Origin: Candidatus Defluviilinea gracilis
GTDB taxonomy: Bacteria > Chloroflexota > Anaerolineae > Anaerolineales > Villigracilaceae
NCBI GenBank assembly: GCA_016716235.1
Contig: JADJWS010000001.1
Coordinates: 248,001 to 312,000, forward strand
Length of the DNA: 64,000 nt
Reading direction: 5' to 3'
Shown: piece after piece, positions 40,896 through 50,100 of the stretch
How the letters are laid out: every line of letters starts with the position of its first letter
Numbering within the stretch: position 1 is the stretch's first letter
The notes under the pieces: generated by a model
The model's input: the letters and a program-made list of their open reading frames with translations, nothing else
Databases searched by the model: none
Told to the model about the DNA's origin: nothing
Translations under genes and position numbers: made by a program

Positions 40896-41873
40896 TTACG
40901 CCTGCGCGACAGGCGGAGGCGGCGGATCCACGATCACACCAGACGTATGAATGGTCCGCGACCCGAAGCGGGTGATCACCACCGAGCCGATCGCCAGCAA
41001 CCCAAGCAAGAATTGCGCCAGCCCGCCGATACAAGGGAGAAAACCAAGCGCGCCACTGACCAGCACAAGCAAGAAGGTGCCAACGCCCACCGTCGCCACC
41101 GGCGACCACGTCTGGCTCATTGCCTTGGCGAAGCGCTCGCCCACCTCCGCCCCAAAGGCAACGATCCCAAACAACCAGGCAAAACCCAGCACAATGGGCG
41201 GGATGATCGTAAGGAACAACAACGCGCTCACTACCACCGCCAGCAAACCCATCGCGCCGACCATCAGCGGTTGCGCGGCAATGGCATTGCCTGCGCGCTC
41301 CATTTGCGGCTTCCAGAACAACGACAGTAACATGGCGAATCCCGCCGCCAGCGTTGCCCAAAAGAACAACTGGAATATTTGCCCAAAGAATCTGAACCCA
41401 AAATCGTACTTCACATCGATTCTGGACGGGTCTTGGAAAGGCGGAACTTGCCCATCCGGAAGATTGATCTCCGGCTGAACGTTATTGACGATCTCCCCTT
41501 CGACCACGGCTCCCTCCGCCACCACTGCCTGCCCGCCAATGGTGACCACATCACCCAGCGTCGACGCGGTCTCGTTCAAATAAATCTGCCCGCCAATAGC
41601 GACAACATCGCCATGGATCGCCCCGTCGCTTTTCACAGTGCCGCCCACCACAATCAGGTCTCCGTTGAACTCGGCATCTTCTTCAATAGACACGTTTCCG
41701 CCAAAGACCACCAGGTCGCCGTCGAACGTATCGCCGGATTCCAGCGTGAAGTTACTCCCAAAGATCACCTGACCGCCATTGGGTCCCGGCCCCTGAGCAA
41801 GCGCTGCGCTGGTCGGAACAAGCGCAAGCATAATCAGGGAAATCAGAGTAACGATCCTAAATTTTGTCTTCAT
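40896..41873 (-). CDS. Polymer-forming (bactofilin-like) membrane protein
   Basis: 325 residues. Signal peptide (about 1-27), a right-handed beta-helix of short repeats ('GDTFDGDLVVFGGNVSIEED', 'GDLIVVGGTVKSDG', 'GDVVAIGGQIYLNE', 'GDVVTIGGQAVV'), typical of DUF583/bactofilin domains, then four membrane segments in the C-terminal half. It directly follows the anti-sigma gene (3-base gap) and is probably part of the ECF operon as a target or sensor. Confidence 0.85.
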   Translation of the reverse strand: MKTKFRIVTLISLIMLALVPTSAALAQGPGPNGGQVIFGSNFTLESGDTFDGDLVVFGGNVSIEEDAEFNGDLIVVGGTVKSDGAIHGDVVAIGGQIYLNETASTLGDVVTIGGQAVVAEGAVVEGEIVNNVQPEINLPDGQVPPFQDPSRIDVKYDFGFRFFGQIFQLFFWATLAAGFAMLLSLFWKPQMERAGNAIAAQPLMVGAMGLLAVVVSALLFLTIIPPIVLGFAWLFGIVAFGAEVGERFAKAMSQTWSPVATVGVGTFLLVLVSGALGFLPCIGGLAQFLLGLLAIGSVVITRFGSRTIHTSGVIVDPPPPPVAQA

Positions 41874-41876
41874 ACA

Positions 41877-42407
41877 CTACACTCCTTGCGGCGCGCTTCG
41901 AAACGCGAACCGCCAAATGGATACCGACCACAACAAGCTGACGCCGGCAACGCCTGAAACGATCACCATCCACCCAAACGGCGGAAGCAACCTGCCCAGC
42001 ACATCGAGGATGACCTTGCCAGCCTCCGCGCTTGCCTGAAGCGTGGTCAGAATGAACACAGCCGTCTCCACCAATGCGGCGATCCAACTGGCAGGCGATT
42101 GCAAAAAGCCAGCCAGATAAGGCGACACCAGCCATCCTAACAACAACATCCCGCCAAAAGCAAAAAAGACGGAACCGAGGATTCGGCGGCGGCGCTCGGC
42201 GGTTTTCTCAGCCGCCAGCCGCGCCTGAAACCGGGTTGCAAATCCCGGAGCGGGCACAGCCAGTTTCGCAGAGCGCAAAACCCTGGCGGTCTTTACCAGC
42301 GCGGCGCAATACGCGCACGAACGCAGGTGCGAATCCAATTCGCGCTGTTGTTGCGCATCGAGCGCAACCTCATGCAAAAGCCAGGTTTCAAAAGGCTGGT
42401 GATTCAT
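41877..42407 (-). CDS. Anti-sigma factor with N-terminal zinc finger
   Basis: 176 residues. The N-terminal 'HLRSCAYCAAL' (HxxxCxxC) is the zinc-binding anti-sigma domain, with an upstream His at 'LLHEVALD'. Two membrane segments follow, around residues 80-100 and 145-165. It overlaps the sigma gene by 20 bases, the usual arrangement for a cognate pair. The signal it senses is unknown. Confidence 0.87.
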   Translation of the reverse strand: MNHQPFETWLLHEVALDAQQQRELDSHLRSCAYCAALVKTARVLRSAKLAVPAPGFATRFQARLAAEKTAERRRRILGSVFFAFGGMLLLGWLVSPYLAGFLQSPASWIAALVETAVFILTTLQASAEAGKVILDVLGRLLPPFGWMVIVSGVAGVSLLWSVSIWRFAFRSAPQGV

Positions 42408-42993
42408 GGCGTCTCCTTTCCGTTTGGGCAGGCAGAGTTTCCTCCTCCTGCCACATGCCTGCCAACGCCCGTCGCGAGCGATGCAGGCGGCTCTTCACAG
42501 CGCTGACCGTCAACTGCAACGACTCAGCGATCTCAATTTCAGAATAGTCGTACCAATACCTCATAATCACCGCCGCGCGATCCGTTTCATCGAGGTCGCC
42601 CAAAAGCCGGTGCAGGCGGTCGCGCTCCTCCCGCTTGGTCGATTCGACCTCAGGGTCGGGCGAAGCGGGGTCGGCGATCTCAAACACCGTCCCATCCTCG
42701 CGCTCCTCATCCATCGAAAAGACCGAGAGTCTCTTTCGGCGCAGGCGGTCGATGCAATAATGCGCGGCGATCGAAAGCAGCCAGGTGACGAACGAACGAC
42801 TCGAGTCGTAACGATGCAGGTTTTGGTAGGCGCGCAAGAAAGTCTCCTGCGCGGCATCCTCCGCCGCTTCAGGTTCGCCCAGCATTCGATAACACAAGTT
42901 ATACACATGTGTCTGATGCGATTCGACGAGCCGGGTAAATGCTTCGTCACTGCCTTGTTGAGCCTGGGCTACCCAGGCGAGTTCATCGTTCAC
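42388..42993 (-). CDS. ECF RNA polymerase sigma factor
   Basis: 201 residues. Region 2 'VESHQTHVYNLCYRMLGEPE' and 'AAEDAAQETFLRAYQNLHRY' with 'SFVTWLLSIAAHYCIDRLRR'; region 4 'DRAAVIMRYWYDYSEIEIAE' and 'LQLTVSAVKSRLHRSRRAL'. Regions 1.1 and 3 are absent, as in ECF factors. It heads an operon with its anti-sigma and a bactofilin-like membrane protein, which suggests envelope-related regulation. No autoregulated promoter motif was identified upstream. Confidence 0.95.
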   Translation of the reverse strand: MNDELAWVAQAQQGSDEAFTRLVESHQTHVYNLCYRMLGEPEAAEDAAQETFLRAYQNLHRYDSSRSFVTWLLSIAAHYCIDRLRRKRLSVFSMDEEREDGTVFEIADPASPDPEVESTKREERDRLHRLLGDLDETDRAAVIMRYWYDYSEIEIAESLQLTVSAVKSRLHRSRRALAGMWQEEETLPAQTERRRHESPAF

Positions 42994-43100
42994 CTGCGCT
43001 CCTCGTACTCCTTATACGCCTTGCGGGAAAAATAGTTGCGCGACATTTCACGGAGGACGACCGTCGCTTCATTCTACCAGTGCGGCTGATTCTAACCCTC

Positions 43101-43129
43101 AAAAAAACAAGCCCCCTTGCGGAGGCTTG
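43101..43129 (-). terminator. Terminator of the Wzz/BY-kinase gene
   Basis: On the minus strand CAAGCCTCC, loop GCAA, GGGGGCTTG (one mismatch) then TTTTTTT, directly after the stop at 43137. Confidence 0.88.
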
Positions 43130-43136
43130 CCATCGT

Positions 43137-44873
43137 TTACTTGGATGATTTATTTTTGAACCGGCTGAACAGTGTTTTCCGCTGGTTCTGGAAGCGGTCG
43201 AACGCGCTCTCCAACGATGATTTGACATCGGGCGGAACTTCGCCGCGCTCGAAGAACGCCAGCAGTTTCTTCGAGTTCGATTCCGGTTCATCCACCTTGG
43301 GCGCGCTACTGGACACATAATCGCTGTAATGCTGGGGCGAGTACATGGACATGTACTGATAATCGCCATACGTTTTCGCGTTGGTTTCCGAAACCTTATT
43401 GAACACAATGCCGATCACCCGCGCCCCGGCGCGATTCAACTGCTCTTTAATGACCTTTGCCTGATCGTCCTTCGTCAAGCCGGGTTCGATCACCAATACC
43501 ACACCATCCACTTTCGAGGCGAGGTTGTACGAATCGGCAATGATCAACGGCGGCGCATCCACGATAATCGTCTCGTATTCGTCTCGCAATTCGTTCAAAA
43601 TCGCGCCGACACGTTTTGAATTAACCACCTCGGTGATACTCGGCGGGATGTGCCCCGCTGTGATCACGTCGATGCGCTTCCCTTTCACGGGTCTCACAAC
43701 TTCTTTTGCGGCAATCCGCGCATGGATGATATCTGCCAGCCCCGGGTTCTGCGAGATCTTCAAGGCTTTGTGAACAGAAGGACGCCGGAGATCGGAATCG
43801 ACCAGGATCACCTTTTGGTCGCTCATGGCGAACGAAAGCGCGAGGTTCGCCGCAACCGTCGTCTTGCCGTTTCCCTGCACCGGGCTGGTCACCAGGATCG
43901 TCTTGGCGGAATTATAGGTTTGGAAAAACTCAAGGTTCGATTGCAACAAGCGAAAGTTCTCGGCAACGATCGAGTTCGGATGGCTCAACACATACGTGGC
44001 GTTATTGCCATTTTCAGAGATCTGCGAAAGGTAACCGATGACCGGCAGATTAAAGATACGCTCCACATCGGAAGTTGTCTTGATGGTGCGGTCGAGATAT
44101 TCCAACCCATACGCGGCGCCTGCCGAAAGCAACAGCCCAACCAACCCTGCCAAGCCAATGATCAGCAGTTTGCTGGTACCCTCCGATTTTGTGGGCAGGT
44201 TCGCCGGCTCCACAACCGTCAAGGTGTTCAATGCGCCCTGCTGAGAATTGGAAAGGAACGTTGCGTAGTTATCCCGCAGGCTGGTCAACTTAAGCGTCAG
44301 AGTCTGAATTTCTTTTTCGGTCTCCGCGATCTGACTCGTGCTGGTCTGAACCTTCAAACTTGCCTGAAGGTCTTTAATTTCCTTGTCGGTCTGTTCGATC
44401 TGTTCCTGGAGGCTGGCAAGTTGCTGGTCGATGAATTCCTGCTGTTCCCCGCCCGTGCCGCTGACCGCCGGGCTTAATTTGATCAACTGTTGCGCCAATT
44501 CATTGGCAATGATCTGCGCGCGACGAGGGTCTGTGTCGGTGACAGCGATCTCGACCAACTGGGTGTTCGGAATGATGCGCGAATTGTATTGCGGAAGCCA
44601 GTCAATGCCCAACGCCTGTTTCGTGGCTTCCTGCACCGGTTCACGCCGCGCCATATCTGAGTAGATCGTCGCCAACTGTTGCGAAATTGAGATCTGACCC
44701 GGTTCCGGGTTGGGATTGGAAATGGTGCTTCCCGTCACCAGAGTGGTGCGGGAAATGTATTGCGCCGGCTGAAACAGCGTCGAGATCGAGCTGGAAATCA
44801 GAGCCAGCACAGTGGTCACTGCTATCAACCGCCACCATTTGATTAAAGGTTTGAGATAGGGATTAATATCCAT
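43137..44873 (-). CDS. Wzz-domain / BY-kinase fusion (polysaccharide chain length and tyrosine autokinase)
   Basis: 578 residues. Wzz domain with two membrane segments (about 14-34 and 236-258), an intervening coiled coil ('LQEQIEQTDKEIKDLQASLK'), then the kinase: Walker A 'SPVQGNGKTTVAANLALSFA', Walker A-prime 'VILVDSDLRRPSVHKAL', Walker B 'TIIVDAPPLI'. The tail has several Tyr ('YGDYQYMSMYSPQHYSDY') for autophosphorylation. It controls export and length of surface polysaccharide. Start at ATG 44873; a TTG 3 codons earlier is possible. It is the promoter-distal part of the glycan locus but has its own promoter. Confidence 0.94.
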   Translation of the reverse strand: MDINPYLKPLIKWWRLIAVTTVLALISSSISTLFQPAQYISRTTLVTGSTISNPNPEPGQISISQQLATIYSDMARREPVQEATKQALGIDWLPQYNSRIIPNTQLVEIAVTDTDPRRAQIIANELAQQLIKLSPAVSGTGGEQQEFIDQQLASLQEQIEQTDKEIKDLQASLKVQTSTSQIAETEKEIQTLTLKLTSLRDNYATFLSNSQQGALNTLTVVEPANLPTKSEGTSKLLIIGLAGLVGLLLSAGAAYGLEYLDRTIKTTSDVERIFNLPVIGYLSQISENGNNATYVLSHPNSIVAENFRLLQSNLEFFQTYNSAKTILVTSPVQGNGKTTVAANLALSFAMSDQKVILVDSDLRRPSVHKALKISQNPGLADIIHARIAAKEVVRPVKGKRIDVITAGHIPPSITEVVNSKRVGAILNELRDEYETIIVDAPPLIIADSYNLASKVDGVVLVIEPGLTKDDQAKVIKEQLNRAGARVIGIVFNKVSETNAKTYGDYQYMSMYSPQHYSDYVSSSAPKVDEPESNSKKLLAFFERGEVPPDVKSSLESAFDRFQNQRKTLFSRFKNKSSK

Positions 44874-44895
44874 GGGAACCAATTTTATAAACAGA

Positions 44896-44924
44896 ATTAT
44901 AGCAGGAGAAATTAAATAACCTAA
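44896..44924 (-). promoter_or_regulatory. Promoter of the Wzz/BY-kinase gene
   Basis: Minus strand TTAGGT (44924-44919), 17-base spacer, TATAAT (44901-44896), about 23 bases before the ATG. Confidence 0.6.
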
Positions 44925-45003
44925 CGTTCTCCTCGAACTTCATGACGTTGCAACATTAGAAAAGTTACCATAGGAACAGCCAACGTGGTCGCTATACGCA
45001 AGG

Positions 45004-46221
45004 TCAGGTAAGTATTTTCGCATGGTGAATGGCTTCCTCGTAAATATGAATCAATTTCCCAGCCAAAACGGTCCAATCGTGATGCTTCCGAACATAGTCC
45101 AATCCAGCCTGCCCCACTTGTTGTTGTAATGATGGGTCTTCGATCAGGCGTAGAAGTTCCCGTGAAAACTCCTCAGCGGTGTCAGCCACCAAAACATCTT
45201 CTCCGGGCTTCGCTTGTAAAGCTATCATCGCCTTCATGTTTGTTACCACAGGTGTTTTACACGCCATCGCCTCAAGCGCTTTATTTTGGATTCCCGCGCC
45301 ATACACAAGCGGAACCGCCGCAACCGTTGCTTTTTGAAGATATGGACGCATATCCGCAACAGTGCCTGTGACGATAATACGAGGGTCTGCCTGCAAGGAT
45401 GTAATATGCGCCGGCGGATCCTTTCCGACGATCAGCAATTTCACGCCTGGGCGTTTCTCCCAAATGGTAGGCATGATTTCCCGAACCAGAAAATCTGCCA
45501 TCGAAATATTGGCGTGATAACTCATCTTACCGCTAAAGACGATCGTTTCTGGATCGCGTTGAATCGCAACATCCGGGCGGAAATATTGCATATCCACGCC
45601 ATTGGGCAACACGGTCACGGGCGATGGTGTCTTTGAAGATAATCGTAGGAGCGCCTCTCTATCAGCCTGTGATGTGATCGTCACATGATGAAACGCGGAA
45701 ACCAGCTCACCTTCCCACGCCTGGGTCCGACGCAAGTCTAGCGTGGAGATCAGCCTGCCGAATGCGCTGCGGCTCTTCGCGGAGGTCAACTCAAAGAGGT
45801 GGCTGATACAGTCCACGCTGTCCCACACGACCGGCAGGCTGGGCAGGCGTGAACGGATCGTTGTTCCAAACATTGAGCCGCGCAAATGCTCCACATGCAC
45901 AACGTCAAACCTTGAAGAAACGCTGTAGGATTGGAAAAAACGTTCAACCAACGCTGGGGTCCAACTATATACAGACTGCAAAGGTTGCCGGGTTGGCAAA
46001 GCAATCAGACTCTGCCAATACGAACGCAACGCGGGTTGATGTTCGTATACAACATCATGGCACAGGCTCTTCAACGCGCGCGCATCCTCAACATCTCCTT
46101 GGTTTGTCGTCACCGTAAAGACGGTCACCTCCGCGCCAAGGGCGGAAAGATGCGAGATCAACTGATAGGGCCTGACCCGAATCAGATTAGGCACATACGG
46201 AACAAAATATGCGATTTTCAT
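45004..46221 (-). CDS. GT4-type glycosyltransferase
   Basis: 405 residues from the ATG at 46221, which overlaps the stop of the GT2 gene (ATGA). N-terminal Rossmann half 'MKIAYFVPYVPNLIRVRPYQ'; C-terminal half 'SPVTVLPNGVDMQYFRPD', 'ETIVFSGKMSYHANI', 'VKLLIVGKDPPAHI' and the E-x7-E-like 'YGAGIQNKALEAMACKTPVV'. Retaining GT-B enzyme for glycan assembly; sugar unknown. An upstream frame extension is within the GT2 gene and is not used. Confidence 0.93.
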   Translation of the reverse strand: MKIAYFVPYVPNLIRVRPYQLISHLSALGAEVTVFTVTTNQGDVEDARALKSLCHDVVYEHQPALRSYWQSLIALPTRQPLQSVYSWTPALVERFFQSYSVSSRFDVVHVEHLRGSMFGTTIRSRLPSLPVVWDSVDCISHLFELTSAKSRSAFGRLISTLDLRRTQAWEGELVSAFHHVTITSQADREALLRLSSKTPSPVTVLPNGVDMQYFRPDVAIQRDPETIVFSGKMSYHANISMADFLVREIMPTIWEKRPGVKLLIVGKDPPAHITSLQADPRIIVTGTVADMRPYLQKATVAAVPLVYGAGIQNKALEAMACKTPVVTNMKAMIALQAKPGEDVLVADTAEEFSRELLRLIEDPSLQQQVGQAGLDYVRKHHDWTVLAGKLIHIYEEAIHHAKILT

Positions 46222-47006
46222 GCCGGGCTGGAAAACATCGAACGCAGGCGAAGCCGATGCAACAGAAGTCTGTATTGAAAACGCAAATGAGATTTGATCG
46301 TGCGCCACAACTTCGCCTTGGAAACCCCGAACATACGGCTATGCAACGCGGCGGGAAACTCGACGACCTTGAATCCCTTGAGCATGGCTTTGACCATGAA
46401 CTCGGTGCCGGCAAGGTAATCATCCGCCTCGAATTGCACTTGTTCGACCACTCTGCGGCGATAGCCTCGAAACAGCGCTGTATACGTGTAGATGTTCCAG
46501 TTCAACAAAATTCGATAAAGAAGAGACGAGCCTTTGCTAAGGAATATCCTATACCCGGGCACTCCAACCACTTCCCCGTCCGGATGGTACGGCGAGGCGG
46601 TCACCACATCCACATTCTTCTGAAGGCAAGCCAACAAGGCTGGGATGGTCCCAAATTTATAGGTTCCATCGCTGTCGGTTGTGAGAATGATGTCGCCGGT
46701 CGAAGCCTGTAACCCTGTGCGGATTGCCGCGCCAAGCCCGCGATTTACTTCATGCTTCTCAAACTTAATCGGTATTGTCTGGCTGGAACGGGAAGCAAAA
46801 GCGGTTTTGAGCGCGTGATACGTAGCATCCTTGCTCCCATCGTCGACAAAAACGACTTCTACAGAGGTCACAGCGCCGCCGTCCGGCAATTTACTTCCGA
46901 TCAAGCTATCGGCAACGGGGAAGAAGTCTGTTCCCAGTTTTTCGATGTTATCCTCTTCATTAAAACAGGGAATAACAATGGATATTTTCATATGCAATCT
47001 TTTCAC
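46218..47006 (-). CDS. GT2-type glycosyltransferase (dolichyl-phosphate mannosyltransferase-like)
   Basis: 262 residues. 'KISIVIPCFNEEDNIEKLGT', 'VEVVFVDDGSKDATYHALKT', 'GLGAAIRTGLQASTGDIILT' and 'DSDGTYKF' are the GT-A nucleotide-sugar motifs (DDGS, DxD). It resembles DPM1/GtrB transferases that load a sugar on a polyprenyl phosphate, which would feed the GT-C enzymes nearby. A GTG start at 47006 overlaps the preceding stop (GTGA); an ATG at 46991 is an alternative. Confidence 0.92.
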   Translation of the reverse strand: MKRLHMKISIVIPCFNEEDNIEKLGTDFFPVADSLIGSKLPDGGAVTSVEVVFVDDGSKDATYHALKTAFASRSSQTIPIKFEKHEVNRGLGAAIRTGLQASTGDIILTTDSDGTYKFGTIPALLACLQKNVDVVTASPYHPDGEVVGVPGYRIFLSKGSSLLYRILLNWNIYTYTALFRGYRRRVVEQVQFEADDYLAGTEFMVKAMLKGFKVVEFPAALHSRMFGVSKAKLWRTIKSHLRFQYRLLLHRLRLRSMFSSPA

Positions 47007-48532
47007 TCCTCGCGATGGTTGATTTTATACAATGTGTAATTCTCAACAGTAACCACAGGGACGCAACAGCCTCCCGCCAAAAACTCGGTATACATGCCAG
47101 TCCACTTCGAAAAGGGACCTTCGATCAGGTAATCTGGATCATACGCCGTTGGATCATAGATCTCGTCTGTCATCTCGCCAAACTGCGTTTCCGCGGTCTT
47201 GAGGTCGACCCAGCGATTGGCAGGATGATGGTACGTGTGATCCGGCGTCAACAGGTCGAGCTCCCATTCCCACGATTCGATCACCGCGTCCGCGGGAAGG
47301 TTTTGAATAATATAATCGGCAAATTTCTCGGGCGTTGCATCGTGCCTGACATCAATATCCCGTATCTGCTGGAACAAACCGTTTCCCGCCCAAACCAAAC
47401 CCGCCAACAGAAAAACGGACCCTGCATACAAGGAGCTTTGTCGCAACCTCGAACTTTTTTGCCACTCGTTCCAGGTCTTGCGAATATATAAATAAATTCG
47501 ATAAAAAACCTCTCCAGAGAAAACCAGCCCGATGGAGAAAGCCTCGAACATATAACGGGGCCACCCGACTGATATAAAGCAAAACCAAAGGACCCAGACT
47601 GTGACGAACACAGCCAGCATGAATTTCCCTAACCCAAATAAGGTCCGTTGACGGCTTTCCAGAAACGACAGAAGCAAGCCAGGACCCGCAAAAAGCAAAA
47701 AACCGGAACGTAGTAGGTACCATATATTTCCCGGTATACGACTCGCCCGAAACGCCAGGATGGTCACTTCTGCGCTCGAGTCGAGCGCCGCAAGATGAGC
47801 GGCAAAATTTTCCGCGCCTACCAATTTGTACTGAACGCCGAACCATAAGGCGGCACAGGTGAGCATCACAACCAAAACGATCATGCTGTTGAGAGGTCGG
47901 ATTTGCTTGTAATAAAAATAATCTGCAACGACCGCCAAGCCCAACGCGGGGACAAAGATCCAATACTGACCCTTCGTCACCAGCGCCAGCCCGAAAAACA
48001 ACCCTGAGAGAATTGCGTAACGCGTCTGTTTCTTTTTCCCAAGCGCAAAGAAGCAGAGAAACCCGATAAAAAAATACATCAGCGCGGGAACGTTGCCCAA
48101 AGCCTGCCTGCCATAAAACAAGAACCCTTCGTCTGGGATCGACAACAACAGGAATACCGAGATCAACGCGGAAGGCGCGCTATACAACACGGATGAGATG
48201 CGAAAAAACAACCAAACCGCCGCAAGAAAAAATACGGCGGCAAGGATCCGCGCTTGCAACAACCCTACGCCAAAGATCTTGAATAGTACTGCAATCGGAA
48301 CGATCAAGCCTGGTCCATTCGCGATCAACGGCTGATCAAGCATCCGAAACCCTTCCACAGACCGCATGGCATACTGCCCATGGTTGACCAAATTCAACGC
48401 GCCCTGCAACGCCAGCCCCTCGTCAAACCAGGTAACCGGGTAATAGGGTTGATGATAGACACCTAACACCAACAGAGAAACAAACGCCAAGGCGACAAGA
48501 AGCCGCCTCATATTAATCGCTTTCCAATCCAT
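47003..48532 (-). CDS. GT-C membrane glycosyltransferase (GT39-like), copy 1
   Basis: 509 residues, about 11 membrane segments. The first external loop has 'YYPVTWFDEGLALQGALNLV', with the Asp-Glu pair typical of PMT/ArnT-type enzymes using polyprenyl-phosphate sugars. The soluble C-terminal domain follows the last helix. Closely similar in plan to the gene at 50101 ('WFDEGSHLHV'; both end 'GPFSKWT' / 'GEFSKWT'), so they are paralogues. Confidence 0.87.
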   Translation of the reverse strand: MDWKAINMRRLLVALAFVSLLVLGVYHQPYYPVTWFDEGLALQGALNLVNHGQYAMRSVEGFRMLDQPLIANGPGLIVPIAVLFKIFGVGLLQARILAAVFFLAAVWLFFRISSVLYSAPSALISVFLLLSIPDEGFLFYGRQALGNVPALMYFFIGFLCFFALGKKKQTRYAILSGLFFGLALVTKGQYWIFVPALGLAVVADYFYYKQIRPLNSMIVLVVMLTCAALWFGVQYKLVGAENFAAHLAALDSSAEVTILAFRASRIPGNIWYLLRSGFLLFAGPGLLLSFLESRQRTLFGLGKFMLAVFVTVWVLWFCFISVGWPRYMFEAFSIGLVFSGEVFYRIYLYIRKTWNEWQKSSRLRQSSLYAGSVFLLAGLVWAGNGLFQQIRDIDVRHDATPEKFADYIIQNLPADAVIESWEWELDLLTPDHTYHHPANRWVDLKTAETQFGEMTDEIYDPTAYDPDYLIEGPFSKWTGMYTEFLAGGCCVPVVTVENYTLYKINHREE

Positions 48533-48552
48533 GAAGAGGTCCGAGGCAAATA

Positions 48553-50097
48553 CTACGGCGCGTACTGATACAAATATCGCGGATACTCAAGGTTATATCG
48601 CTTGGGCAATGTGGAGAGCGCGGCGAACCTGTCACCCAAATCTGATGCAAGTTGGTAATCATCCAGAAGGAAGAAAAGAAGCGGATCGTTCTCCAGCGGA
48701 TAATTCGTCAGGATGTAGGCGGTTCCCTCCGGACGTATGACTGGGTCCAGTAATCCCTGAACGATTCTCACATCCTCATCCTCCGCGCCGGGACCGCGAA
48801 TCAGATCCTCCATCGGCACCCAATGGACAGCGGGAGCAAACGCATACCCATCCTCCAACTGCCCAACCCACGGAGCATAGACGGGTCCATCGAGAGAATT
48901 TAAATATCCGATAAAATCCTGATAGGTCTCCTCGGCATGCGAAGAAACAATCACAGTTGCCGGGTTATAAAAGAATAAGGCAAAAGATAAACCCAACGCC
49001 GCAAGATGGAGCGACCATTTGCGCGCAACTTGATATTCGTCAAGGAATGCCGCCATGCCGATCACACCGGTTAAGATGAACCATGCGCCCATCGGGATAA
49101 AAACATTGTTATTCGAACCGGGATCGAGTGCGCCCATAAAACCGCTCAGCAAAGCAAAGGGCAGGGTGAAATACCAAATACTCGCCTTGCTTTTCTGTTT
49201 GAGCCCATACATCAACGAGGCAACTACGCCGACACCGGCCAGGGCAGGGTAATTTGTTACGATGAACACAACATAGCGTACAACGGCATCCACATTGAGA
49301 TGGCTCCAACTGCCGGGCACCGTCAACGTGTAGTAGTGAAACAGTGAACCAAAGAAGAGCGTTGGCGCAAGCAGGTACAGGACGGGACCGAGCGCCCCGG
49401 CAACAACCCAATAGGGCAGGGAATTCTTCCAGCCCTCGCGCCATGTGAGATACAGCACGCCCCCCATGGCGAATAAAGCGCCGTGTTGCTTGAACCAGAA
49501 CGAAGCGACCAACACCAACACGCCCAGCACATTGACCGAACGGGATTTGTTCAACGAGATCATGTAACATCCCAGTAATGCGCAGAATAATAGCCAAGAG
49601 TCAGAATGGGCGTTATCAAGGTAGGTATCCATCACGCGATACGCGGCAGTGAACAAACCCACCGCAACGATCCCCCACCACGCAGAGCGCGTTTCTTTTT
49701 TGACAGCGAGGAAGATGACGATCTCCGCGCCGAGCATTCCGAGGATGGCTACCAGCCTCAGGGTGAACAAGTTCGCTCCGAATAACCACGCAAACGGAAT
49801 CGAGAAATAGTAATAAAACGGGGCATATGCCAGCGGCACAAAGCCCGGCGACGGCTCGACGTATATCGGCTGACCGGCAACCGCGCGCTGGAAATGCTGG
49901 ACGACCGTCAACTCCATGGCTTCAAGGTTCAACGGGAAGTTGACGTGGTTGACCCACAGATACGCCATGAAAAGAATCCAAGCCCCCGCGTAGAGGGCGA
50001 CCAGGTTCAGAAAAACGCGCGAAAGATTCGACTCGCGCCGAAACCCGAGAAGTATTCCGCCGGCGAAGACAAGCAAAATGAAAAGTTTAACCAGCAT
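48553..50097 (-). CDS. GT-C-like membrane glycosyltransferase, divergent
   Basis: 514 residues with about 11 hydrophobic segments and an extracytoplasmic C-terminal domain ('YNLEYPRYLYQYAP' end). Overall GT39/DUF2029-like shape: 'GQPIYVEPSPGFVPLAYAPF' in the first loop and 'DTYLDNAHSDSWLLFCALLG' further on. The Asp-Glu motif of its neighbours is not seen, so the donor or acceptor differs, or it is a flippase-like protein. It sits between two GT-C paralogues with short gaps of 20 and 3 bases. Confidence 0.75.
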   Translation of the reverse strand: MLVKLFILLVFAGGILLGFRRESNLSRVFLNLVALYAGAWILFMAYLWVNHVNFPLNLEAMELTVVQHFQRAVAGQPIYVEPSPGFVPLAYAPFYYYFSIPFAWLFGANLFTLRLVAILGMLGAEIVIFLAVKKETRSAWWGIVAVGLFTAAYRVMDTYLDNAHSDSWLLFCALLGCYMISLNKSRSVNVLGVLVLVASFWFKQHGALFAMGGVLYLTWREGWKNSLPYWVVAGALGPVLYLLAPTLFFGSLFHYYTLTVPGSWSHLNVDAVVRYVVFIVTNYPALAGVGVVASLMYGLKQKSKASIWYFTLPFALLSGFMGALDPGSNNNVFIPMGAWFILTGVIGMAAFLDEYQVARKWSLHLAALGLSFALFFYNPATVIVSSHAEETYQDFIGYLNSLDGPVYAPWVGQLEDGYAFAPAVHWVPMEDLIRGPGAEDEDVRIVQGLLDPVIRPEGTAYILTNYPLENDPLLFFLLDDYQLASDLGDRFAALSTLPKRYNLEYPRYLYQYAP

Positions 50098-50100
50098 GGT